The position numbers and the translations under genes are program-made. From Pavlovales sp. CCMP2436 (Eukaryota > Haptophyta > Pavlovophyceae > Pavlovales), in contig MU631346.1 in NCBI GenBank assembly GCA_026770615.1, forward strand, positions 353,612-382,835: a DNA stretch of 29,224 nucleotides, read 5' to 3'. Position 1 is the stretch's first letter. Every line of letters begins with the position of its first letter. Of this stretch, positions 9,237-18,388 are shown one piece after another. The notes under the pieces are model-generated. The model was not told the DNA's origin. It did no database searches and saw nothing but the letters and a program-made list of their open reading frames with translations.

Positions 9237-9909
9237 GCGCCCGCGAGAACAAGTTTCTGCACCACCCCAAATCCTTCTCGGCTGGATCTCCACCTTCCCT
9301 CGCCTCAGCCGGCGGGTGCCGAAGGAGGCACGAGCTCACGCGTGTGCTTGTGTTGTGTAAGCGCGCAGATCTGCGTCGACTGATGACATGGGCGTGCTGA
9401 AGTGTGGGTGATGAGGTAGCCGACGTGCGGCGCGCACTCGCGCTCTCGGCGTATCGGCTGCCTCGCGCAGGGCCGAGCGAAGCTGTGCGCGCTCGGCGAG
9501 GCCCTATTGGCGTGCTGCACGCCACGCATTGCCAAGAACAGAGCCACCGGTGGCACTCACGTGTTGTTCCACTAATCGCAGCCGGCGCGCGGGTGGCCAG
9601 CTCGGCACTGATTGCGGGCGCGCGGGTGAGGAGCCTGCGATACGCTTGCGCTCACGCTGGACCTCTGCCCACCTCTTAAGCATCAGCCTCGTGTCGTTAC
9701 TGAGCATCGCAGAGAGTAGCGGTAGGAGGGGTGTCGCCCGCCAGCTCACCGCGGTTGCCGCGCGACAGAGTGGGGGTGGGTCCCCGCCTGGGCGTCAGGA
9801 CGTAATCAACTTGCAGTAACTAACCAACTTGATTTTGGCTATTAAATATTGAATTGGTCAGAGTCAGCCGTGCCGATCTATGCAAGTTTGAACTACTGTA
9901 TGTACTGAA

Positions 9910-10531
9910 TTATGAGCGACACGTGTATTGCTCCCAAATCCGTCCGATGTTGAACGCAGCCGCGTCGATCGTTTCGATGTCGCTGCGCATGAACGTTAAC
10001 TTTTTGGTCTGCGCCGTGAGCTGGCTGAAGACAGCTGGCACGACTGACCACGGCAATACCTCGCGAGTGTGCGCATACGTCAATGGGCTGCGCAGCAGGA
10101 TCACCTGCTCGAACTTGACGGTGAAAGTGCTCGTTGCAACGTCAGGCGAGCACGATTGGACCTGCACGATAGCCACACCCGCACCGCGTGGCAGGTGCCG
10201 GATGTGCCCAAGGGCTTCTTCATGCGTCACCAGAAAGCCCGCATCCAGGGCCCTCGTCCACGTCCGCTCGGCCACGTCCGCACAGCGAATCAGGACCCAT
10301 GAGCAGGGCTCGACCGAGTCAGCAAGACACACGCCTGCGAGCCCGAGGCAAACACACTCGAGCAGTGGACTCGTCAGCGAGAGGCCCCGCACTGCACCCT
10401 CTCGCAAGTGTACCAAAGGTTGTGCTTCCTTCGCCAGACGTCTCGCCACGGCGGTTCGCCTGGCACGGTTGCCGTTCTGCTGCTCGGTGACGAAATTGCG
10501 TTGCTGCGTCTGCGCCGTGCCTCACACGCGC
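9910..10531 (-). CDS. Unidentified ORF inside the insertion
   Basis: Open on the minus strand from about 10531, after a TGA, to a stop at 9910, roughly 205 codons. The annotatable start is a GTG at 10449; no upstream ATG is obvious, so it may be an internal exon. The composition looks protein-like, with the hydrophobic and acidic mix WVLIRCADVAERTWTRALD and later SDIETIDAAAFNIGRIWEQY. No motif that I recognise. The opposing plus-strand frame over the same bases looks like a shadow. Confidence 0.3.
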
Positions 10532-10709
10532 TTGTGCCTCTTCATCGCCTCGATTGACCTGAAGAAATGATCGCACTGTTCATTTGAGCACTCGACATCT
10601 AGCGGCGAACGCGTCCTCGGAGCGAGAACGAGTGTCGAGGTTGCAGGCGCGGTTGCAGGCGCCGATGCCATTGCAACCGACCATTGCTACCGACCGGCAC
10701 ATAGAACAT

Positions 10710-11309
10710 TTAGTTATAAGTTTCGCATAGAGGGCAGATGAGGCCCACTGTTTCGGACTTTCCGTCAATGGTAATTGTAGTGGTTGCCATCGCCGGGAAT
10801 TCTGCTGCCCACTCGGCATTGTGGCGGTATGATCTGAGTACCTGTCTGGCCATGTGTTTGGTGTACTTTTCCGTGGGTCGCTGTTGGCCCCTAACTCGTG
10901 GGAGGCGCAGAGCAGTTGTGCTCTCTTTTGTCCACATGGCTTCTACATTGGCCATTCTACCTATGCCTGGGGCATGTTTGACGGGGCCTCTCTTCTCTAG
11001 GCGATCCCTCGCAACTCTGTCTATTAGCGCATGGCGTGCTGCTCGTTGGTCGGATGTGATGATGTCTCCTGTCGCAGTGGCCGCTATTGCCCAGCACTGA
11101 GCCGTGAGCGTGTTTTTTGTGAGCTGTACTGTAGCGGCTTCTCTGTGTACTGCTACTGCCTTTGAGCCCCAGTCGCTCATTGCGTTCTGCACGAGCTTTA
11201 TGACAGCCGGGGGTTGGAGGTGGGGAAGCAAATCAGCCTGGCTGCGCCAGTTGTCGCCTCGTGTGGAGATGAAGAGCCGGGTCACTTTCTTTAGCGCCTC
11301 TGCTGTCAC
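10710..11309 (-). pseudogene. F1 post-RNase H and zinc-finger region
   Basis: 199 codons starting MTAEALKKVTRLFISTRGDN. From RLEKRGPVKHAPGIGRMANV onward it matches the start of the left-edge copy and shows the correct upstream frame there. It ends at CPLC followed by the unrelated ETYN and a stop, where the 2.5 kb insertion begins. Confidence 0.65.
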
Positions 11310-11368
11310 TATTCTAGCTCTCGAGGCGTCATCGTGACGTACCGCTCCCGGGGTATTTAGAATTCTGG

Positions 11369-11917
11369 CTACTTCATCATCCGATTTGGTATGAGCCGCA
11401 GTGTGAGTCGCGTTCCTGTTGCGTCCGTGCGCCTCTTCACGTTGTTTGAGGCTGAGTAGGTGGTAGAAGTGAGGTTTGCATCATAGCTCGTGGGATCCCT
11501 TAACCCGTGTGGTAGGTGGTTGCGGTCTAGGTGCCTTCTGTGCCAGTCTAGGCGTTTTACGCCTGTGTCATGGTCCCATCCGATGAATAGCTTTTGCTCG
11601 TGAGTCAGTGCTTGTAAGGCCAGTGTGACCGCATTGCATTCTGCGTTGCCAACCGTTTGATCGCCTGAGAATGTGCAGGTGAGGATATGTGCCGCTGGGG
11701 CATGTGTCGTGCCGCTGATGTGGTGTGATGGGAGTACGTAAAAACACGCCGCACCGGCTGCTCGAGCCTTGCCGTTTCCATCTGGTTTGATAAATAAACC
11801 GTCGACCCCGACATGGGGGTGCACAATTGTGGTTTCTCCGCTGTCGGTGGTTGGTGTCTGAGTGCATGTATGAGTGTTGTGTGGCGTGTGACGAACCGGA
11901 AGCACATAGGTCCGCAT
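11369..11917 (-). pseudogene. F1 RNase H domain
   Basis: Within this 182-codon frame are the acidic residues expected of RNase HI: D39 in GVDGLF, E93 in GNAECNAVTLALQAL and D115 in FIGWDHDT. Spacing is close to the family pattern. It would remove the RNA strand during element copying. The frame does not connect to the RT upstream or to the finger region downstream without frameshifts, so this copy is dead. Confidence 0.55.
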
Positions 11918-12467
11918 AATGCCGACGTGAGTGCGGTCAGGATTTCCCGTAATATTTCCAGCTGCTCGGGGTGTTTTAATCGCCTAAACGTTGGCCTATA
12001 TTTCTGCGTGAACAGGGTCTTGGCTGCTTTTACTACTGCAGCCGTGTTTGCACGCATCGGTAAGACATTTTGAAGAGCAATAAGCGTGTCCCTTATAGCG
12101 CTGCCGCATGTCCTTAATATGTCTTCTTCGGCTGCACTTATGGCTGTCAATTGTCTGTCTGTGTCACTTAAAGTGGGGGCATTGCTTGCGGTGCGCAGTT
12201 TTGCCAAGTTTAGTACACTACAGGCACTCATTGATGCTAGGGTCACCGAAGCCACTTTGGGTTTTGCACGGTGGGTGGCGCCTAGGGCTGGCCATAGTAG
12301 GACAGGGGCGAGCTCACATATAGGTGTTGTCTGCAGGCATGCATAGTTCTCGAATATATCTCATTTTTCTTCCCCCTGGGGTGCTTCGGAAAGACTTTTG
12401 ATCGCCCCCCTTGCGGTGGGCATCGTTTTTGCCTTGGCTTGTCTCGCGGGTCCGTTTTGGGCGATAC

Positions 12468-12926
12468 TCAATGCATTTGCCGCGAGGGCGTGCGTTGCGG
12501 ATTCCACGGGTGAGTTGAGAAGGCGCAGCATGGCTGATACTTTTTTTCCGCGTTTTGGGCACGCGGGTCCACCAGACCTAGGCCATCGCGTTCACAGGGA
12601 CCACACAGGCGTTCTCTTGCTACATAGGGCCCTATTGTGCAGCGAAGGTGCGTGGCCTCTACTATTGCTGTAAGCATCGTGGACAGGAAATCATCATATA
12701 AGTCTGATGCTCCCATATAGTATGGTAGTATTGACGCAACGTCATGGTAGGACAGCTTGGCTACCCAAAGGATGGGGCATGCCCCTTTGCTCGAGGCAAG
12801 GTGCACCTTTCCCATAGCCTGTGCTATCTCAATCAGGAGTTTACTTTCCTGGGCCTGCCACTTGCCGTTGGTGGTTAGGAGGTGTCCCAGGTATTCTAAA
12901 GCTTTGTCTTTTGGCGTCTGGGGCAC
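12468..12926 (-). pseudogene. F1 reverse transcriptase, C-terminal (thumb) region
   Basis: Open 152-codon stretch. YLGHLLTTNGKWQAQESKL is the conserved YLG block that follows the catalytic palm in LINE RTs, followed by a helix-rich thumb (VAKLSYHDVASILPYY). The palm itself is nearly all missing upstream: only LNDVIFICGG is left, in another frame, where active RTs have a Y/F-A-D-D box. The copy cannot be active. Confidence 0.6.
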
Positions 12927-13189
12927 CTCTATGAGTGAGGAGTTTGAATTTCTAGATGGTAGGTAGATTCAGGCTTTCTGGGTGGGGTTTCCTTGATCAT
13001 CGCTGACTGTCTGAACTGGTGGTTTGGGTCCCCAGTGCTCTGGCAACTTAGATAGTATCGAGGTGTGATAGCACCGCTTCTTGACCACCACAGATAAAAA
13101 TTACATCGTTGAGTTGCTGGACACGCCGATGTCCTTGCCACATTGTCGCCGTCGCCGCCGCCGGCCTTCCACCTTATACTATGACTGTA

Positions 13190-13357
13190 CAGTCATAGAC
13201 GGGCATTTAGAATGCAGAGAATCAGAGTGACTCTCACTTTCTTAGCAAAATACATATAAACAATAGTCACATTACATATACAAACAAAGCTTAACTAGCT
13301 CAAACATTGAGGCTTAGGTTCTTAATGCCGAGCTTTCTTAATGCCCGTCTATGACTG
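13190..13357. mobile_element. MITE family A-related element (168 bp)
   Basis: Perfect 18-bp terminal inverted repeats: CAGTCATAGACGGGCATT at 13190-13207 and its reverse complement at 13340-13357. The interior shares TTCTTAGCAAAATACATA-like and GAGGCTTAGGTTCTTAA words with family A, although the termini differ. The left flank is TA, preceded by CTATGACTG, the mirror of the terminus. Confidence 0.8.
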
Positions 13358-13539
13358 TGTGAAAATATTTCACGCGCAGCTGCACGACCGTTGAAGCTGC
13401 GCGCTCAGTGACGTGCATGCTTCTGAGCGCGTCACTGAGCGCGCCGCTGTCGCCGAGTGTACAGTCGGGCGTGTCGCTTAGCGTGGCGCTGAGCGTGGCG
13501 TCGGCGCTGAGCGCGTCGCACAATGCCGAGTCAAGCCTC

Positions 13540-14640
13540 ATGCACATTTTTGTCGTGATGTTCGCTGGCCAGACGCTAGTTGTCGAGGTGAAGTCGTGCT
13601 TTACGGTCGAGACGGCCAAGGATGCTATCACGCTCAAGATCGGCATCGCGCGCGATCTCCAACTCCTCACCTACGAAGGCAAGCGGTTGGATGACCAGCA
13701 CTCACTCGTTGAGTGCGGCGTCGAGAATCATACGACACTGCGCCTCACGAGCCGCACGAGAGGCGGCGCGCCAAACGAACCCTCCTTCGCATCCCTCATC
13801 ATAGTATCCCACGACAAGATAGATATACGCACTGCTTCATGCGGCGGGCGGCCGATCAGGGTAGAGCGCTCTACACCGGGTCACGATCTCGCACGCGCGA
13901 TCCTCGCTGCGTTGCCCGTCGCGCCGAAGGCCATCGAGCCTAGGGAGATCCCCCCGCGACAAAGCCGTGCAGATGCGCAGAAGGCCAGCGACAAGACGCT
14001 CAAGAGTGCGTTCATGGTGAGTTGCGGCAAGGGACTGCACATCGACAAGCTCTGGCGCATGGTGCAAGGCTGCACAGTGGCTCATGAGCTCGCAGCCACC
14101 TTGATCTTCGCTATCTGCCAGCGTGCACTGCAAGTCATCGACGAAGGTGCCACACTCGCCTTCGACGACGACCGCGACCGAGTCATCGCTCTCGTCCTAG
14201 ATGATGTGGATCAATTCCCCAACTGCCGCACCACCGGATCGAGGGGGCTCAGTGGCGGAATTGGCTCGGCCTCAGCACAGGCCAACCGGCCCTCGCTCTT
14301 CGAGGCCCATGCTGCCAAGCATGCCTTCAGGGTCCGGGCGCAAGCTGATGCCAGCGTATTTGCGAACATGCTCCCAGTCGCACGCAAAGCTGCCTTCGAC
14401 AACGCCGCCAACGTTGCCGACGAAGCTACCGCTACGCTCCTGCGCCCAGCTGATGACGGGAAAGCCCGGAAGGACCACCTCGACGGCTCCGTACCACTGT
14501 TGCAGCCGCTGAGAACGCCAGCTCAGCCACTGCCGCCACCGCCGCAACAGCAGCCACCACAGCAGCCACCGCCGCCTCGCGGTGTGTATGGCGGAGGCTA
14601 CAGGTGCGGCCGTGGTAGGGGGGGGACGGGGGGGGGGTGC
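13540..14640 (+). CDS. F2 N-terminal part: ubiquitin-like domain plus linker
   Basis: Starting at the ATG at 13540, residues 1-76 align with ubiquitin without gaps: MHIFV start, K27, K33, GI at 35-36, GK at 47-48, LDD at 50-52 and RTRGG at 72-76, so the di-glycine falls at 75-76. I count about 31 identities of 76. K48 is kept; K6, K11, K29 and K63 are lost; the L8/I44/V70 patch is F/T/T. The frame then continues as a fusion (APNEPSF...) through about 240 residues to a Pro/Gln run (QPLPPPPQQQPPQQPPPP) and a Gly/Arg stretch near 14640. A longer reading from 13408 adds 44 Ser/Leu-rich residues before the Met. Cleavage after GG by host deubiquitinases is plausible but not shown. Confidence 0.7.
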
Positions 14641-15650
14641 AGGAGGGTGCGCTCGTGGCGATTGCAACACGCTCCTTGGAGGGCGTGGGAGACTGCTACC
14701 ACACCCCCGTCGTCAACGGCAAGCGCCATCGTCGAGCGAGAACGTCGAGCGCCCAACCATGCCCCTGCCCACACGCAAGCGCAGACTCTACCGGCCGCGA
14801 CTTCTCCGTCCTCGACCACCTCACCGTTGCCGAAGTCGCTGTGCACGCGGGGAACACGTCTCGGCAACTCGATGCCATACCCCGAGACTTCCACGAGCCT
14901 GGGCTGCTGCGACGGTCCTCGTCATCGAAGCCATCCGCAACTCCGGGCTGGAAAACGAGGTGGAGGAGGTGCGAGCACTGAAGATGCTGCTGATCCTGCC
15001 CTCGCTAGTAATCCGAAAGCAGCCCGCGGCCCGCAGGGGCCGCCAAGGACGTCTGGCGAGCGCCAGACTGCTCGCCTTCCGCTTCGACCGATGGGGACGG
15101 GGAGACTTCGGCAGCCTCGTTGCTGACTGGTCGGGAGACTGCGCGACGGAGGCACAGCAACGCAGCACCCGGTACTCCCGTCCAGCCAACCCCGAGCGAG
15201 ACATCAAGGCAGCCGTCGCCCTTCTCGCCAAGGGCAAGTTCTCCGACGCCGCAAAGCTGATAGAACCACGGCCTCGCTGACATAGCGGACCAAGTCGTGC
15301 TCCAGCAGATGCTCGCCAAGCACGCCCAGGAGGTCCGTCATGCCAGCGGTTATCCCGGGCCTCGACACCACCAACCGTCTCGTTGTCGGCGTCACGGAGA
15401 TGGAGGAGTCATACCGATGGCTCAAGACCGACAAGGCACAGGGTGCCTCGCCCTGGCGGTACGAGTACCTCATCCCACTCGCCCCGACGGAGCCCTTCGT
15501 GCGCGACGCTGCACGCCACGTGCTCGGATTGCACGCCTGGCTGGCATCATCCTTCGTCAAGAGCGATCTGCCCCCTGGTTCTACTTCGCCTTCTGCGCCG
15601 CACGGTGCGTGCCGCTCCGCAAGTGTGCGGTCCAGGCCGGCGTTGCGGAG
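14641..15650 (+). pseudogene. F2 middle region and RT N-terminus (frameshifted)
   Basis: Protein-like reading moves through several frames: DSTGRDFSVLDHLTVAEVAV (14785-14850), IRNSGLENEVEEVRALKMLL (14930-14990), NHGLADIADQVVLQQMLAKH (15263-15322), LDTTNRLVVGVTEMEESYRW (15361-15420), then LPPWFYFAFCAARCVPLRKC. These match the region before the RT palm in algal RTs of this type. The first shift falls on the G-runs at 14619-14637, which could be slippage in sequencing or decay. Confidence 0.5.
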
Positions 15651-17590
15651 TCGCGCGGCCAATCGGCATCTCGTGCGCGCTGAGACGGGATCTCACCAAG
15701 GGAGTCTTCCTCAACAAGGGCCTTCGCGGCGAGATCGAGAACTACCTCTTCCCGCAGCAGCTGGGAGTCCTCGTCTCGGCAGGCGGGACGGAGCTCATCT
15801 TTGGCGTGCGCGAGCTCCTCGAGAACCCCAGCTTCTGCATCGCTGGCTCCGACATCTACAACGCGTTCAACGAGGGCGACAGCGCAGAGACGGTGGCGCG
15901 CACCCTCGCCAGCTCCTCCGGCCTTGCCTCGCTTGCACGCCTCTTCTACGCCACGCTTGCCCCCAAGTACCCGATCTTCGTCAGCGGCAAGGGCGGCGGC
16001 TTGACGCCCATGGGCAGGGACGGCGAGACGGGTGTCGCCCAAGGGTCGGTGGAGGGCAGAGTCGCCTTTGCAATCTCCATCCACCTCAAGCTACAGGTGC
16101 TGGACGCAGAGCTGCGGCCACACGGTGGGGGCACTCGCGCCGGCCACGACGATGTACGGGCGGTCGGCCCGCCCCATATCGTCTTCCCGGCGATGCAGCG
16201 CTTCCATGACGCGCTCTTCGCGCGGCTCGGCTTCGACGTGCAGCCGGCCAAGTGCGAGTGCTGAATCGATGAGGCCCACATCGATTCCCTCGACACTTAC
16301 CACGGCCTGGTGACGCGCAGCCACCTGCTCGACGGCGTGACTCCGTACTACGGCGTCATGTGCTACGGCATCCCCATCGGGTCGGAGGAGTACATCAAGC
16401 TTGCCCTAGCTGGAGAGTGTGACGAGATCGTACGCATCTTAACCAAGCTAATCACTTCGCTCAGCTCGTCACACCAGCAACAGCTCTGGCTCTTGACCCT
16501 CTTCTCCACAGCGCGCAAATTCGAGTACTTTGCGCGGCACTGCTACCCGGACCACTCGCGCCAGGCATGCACCCGCTTCAACGCGATCATCAACGCGCAG
16601 GCGACGCACGCGCTAGGAGTCTCGCTTGACGGCGATCAGTTCGCGACAGCCCGCCTCGCGCTTCTCCGCCGCTACCGTGGCGCCAGACTTAGGCGAATGG
16701 TCAACATCGCGCCAGCCGCCTTCTGTGGCGCCATGGTGCAGGCGGTGCCAGCCTTTCTCGACGTGTGGGCCGATGCGACTAATCTAGCCAGCGGCGTCAC
16801 GCAGCGCGGGATGCTCGAGCTGCCGCAGGTCGAGCGTACGGTGAGGCGGAACTCCTTTATGGACATGCAGCAGCACGGCTGGCGCGCATACCAGCTACCG
16901 CCTTCTGGGACAGGCTCTCTACCACCGCCGCTGCAGGGACAGGCCTTCCGCCGCTGCTGGTTGCTGCTGCAGCAGGAGGCCGACATCGCCACAGGAGTGG
17001 GGCCCAACGGAGATCGACCAACCTCCGTGCTACACCTACCTCCAGAGGAAGCGTGGCCGACGGCGTGCAGGAGCGCCGGCAGGCTGTGCCTCAACATGCA
17101 GAATGACCTCACCGACGACCTGGAGGCTCACCGGTACGACGTGCTCAAGATGCAGATCAACGCGCGGCACCGCAGCGATCGCGCCGTACACCTCTTCAGA
17201 AGCCTCGATCGTAACAGCTCCACCTGGGTCGCTGCACTACCGGATGGCTACGGGCTCTGCAACACCGGCGAGTGGGTGGAGATCACCGCGCGCTTCTTCG
17301 GCGTCCAGAGCCCCATCTGCGCCGGCCTCGTCGCGCGCGGCGCCCGGCTCTTCGGCCACCTCACCGACGCGTTCGGAGACAACCTCGTCGCGGCCACCGG
17401 CGCAGGCGTCATCGGCGGCCACATCGCCAAGGTCTGGCACGACCCGATCCTGGCCCTCCTCGCGGAGTTCGCGAGGTCAGTGGGTGCGTACGCACGCACC
17501 GAGACTGGAGACATCTTTGGCTCGGTGCTCGCCGCCAACCCAGCGTCCTACCACCTCTACTACGGCGGAGTTGGCCGGCGACCCGGCCGA
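15651..17590 (+). pseudogene. F2 reverse transcriptase palm, thumb and helical region
   Basis: RPIGISCALRRDLTKG opens the palm. The first catalytic Asp is in SDIYNAFNEG (codon 15851-15853). GVAQGSVEGRVAFAIS stands for the usual QG(D/x)PLGPLLF block. The catalytic pair is in AGHDDVRAVGP (16148-16153), replacing Y/F-A-D-D with G-H-D-D. FDVQPAKCE ends the palm. An in-frame TGA at 16262-16264 is followed at once in the same frame by IDEAHIDSLDTYHGLVTRSH, so coding continues for over 430 codons. The rest is helix-rich (YGIPIGSEEYIK, IAPAAFCGAMVQAVPAF), as in this RT group. Confidence 0.65.
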
Positions 17591-18149
17591 AGGTCGACTT
17601 TTACGCCGAGTACGACCACAGGGTGGGCGTGCAGCCCCGCGGCTATTCGAACTCAAGACCATCGCGTTCTGCCCTACTCGGTACAAGGACACCGACGGGC
17701 AGTACCCGCAGGGTGCTGTGGGCAGGCGCGCCGACGCGCTGCCTGGCGAACGCATCAAGGAACTCATCAAGACCGACCGCGACTTCTTCCACACACCAAC
17801 CGGGCAGACTGGCCCAATAGAGGCCCGCGCGCTGACCTTCTACCCCCCAGGCGGCGACCCGTTCACTGCTCTCGCGGTTGGCGCCTTTGGGGAGCTTTCG
17901 GTCGGCTTGGAAACGCTGGTCGCCGACTTCGCCAGCATGGGCGCACGCGAAGTGCGAGGGCGCACGGGAGCACCCTCCGAACAGCTCTCACGCACCGCCC
18001 TCCTGTGGAAGATGCGGCAGGAGATCGGCATGTGCGCCTTGCGTGGACACGCAGAGGTCATCATCGCACGCACGCGTATGGAGAACATCGGTGGCGGCGG
18101 CACGGCACACAGTGGCGCAGACGATGACGGCACCGAGGGGTGGGCTTAG
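17591..18149 (+). pseudogene. F2 C-terminal PD-(D/E)xK-like nuclease domain
   Basis: KVDFYAEYDH supplies a candidate catalytic Asp (17596-17598) and LFELKTIAF the E-x-K (E 17649-17651, K 17655-17657), about 18 residues later, across a frameshift. The order D...ExK and its position at the end of an RT protein match restriction-like endonucleases that nick target DNA in several non-LTR retrotransposons. After it come TDRDFFHTPTGQTGPIEARA and a long helix, ending with a stop at 18147-18149. The right-edge copy has the same motif with a different sequence, which supports function. Confidence 0.55.
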
Positions 18150-18388
18150 GGCGTATACCACCAGCGACAAGAGACGCGGTCGTGGCATGAAGCCGCGTAG
18201 GCCCGCCACCTGGGCGATCACTGGCTGAATTCGTCGGCCGCACACATCAGATTTGCCTGACTGCTGCTGCCTGTCTTCCTATTAAATAAGTCGTAGTTTA
18301 AAAAAGTGGTAACAAGCATCCGAGAGGTTTTTCACTGGTGTTGCTGAGGTCAACCCCTACTTCCCTGCTTCAATCAGGAGTACAGAGC

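Larger units (their letters stand above)
8163..10711. mobile_element. About 2.5 kb insertion splitting an F1 copy
   Basis: The flanking minus-strand F1 sequence resumes on the far side with only about 13 bases unaccounted for, so this block was probably inserted. It holds internal duplications (8811-9390) and two unidentified coding stretches. I found no obvious terminal repeats or target duplication. It could be a transposon of unknown type or a captured gene segment. Confidence 0.45.
10712..13140 (-). mobile_element. F1 LINE, 5' piece of a split copy (RT end, RNase H, finger)
   Basis: Read right to left: a degenerate RT active-site region (LNDVIFICGG at 13080-13113), the RT thumb (YLGHLLTTNGKWQAQ, about 12890-12840), a long linker, an RNase H domain (about 11810-11550), and a block matching the left-hand copy up to CPLC at about 10715. 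It is broken by several frameshifts and stops. The left end breaks exactly where the piece at 6718-8162 begins. The right end, within the RT catalytic region, is a typical 5' truncation point. Confidence 0.75.
13358..18305 (+). mobile_element. F2 retroelement: ubiquitin-like / RT / PD-(D/E)xK nuclease
   Basis: A single long coding track, interrupted by frameshifts and one in-frame TGA, that reads ubiquitin-like domain, Pro/Gln/Gly linker, RT, helical region, PD-(D/E)xK-like domain. No long terminal repeats are seen at either side, and no tyrosine recombinase or integrase is recognisable, so a LINE-like, target-primed mechanism is more likely than an LTR one. ATTAAATAAG followed by TTTAAAAAAG near 18280-18306 may mark the 3' end. 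The right-edge copy has homologous coding but an unrelated 3' UTR, so the two are different subfamilies. Boundaries are estimates. Confidence 0.7.

Noticed and set aside
9854..10570. 238-codon plus-strand open frame
   Set aside because: Composition is Arg/Ser/Cys-rich and irregular; the opposing minus-strand frame over 9910-10531 looks more protein-like.
13408..13539. Start of the F2 protein at 13408
   Set aside because: It would not be an ATG start with known context, and the 44 Ser/Leu-rich residues come from a GCTGAGCG-type repeat. The Met at 13540 coincides with residue 1 of the ubiquitin-like domain.
13190..18305. F2 as an LTR retrotransposon
   Set aside because: No direct terminal repeats were seen; the inverted repeats at 13190-13357 belong to a separate MITE, and there is no integrase or protease motif.
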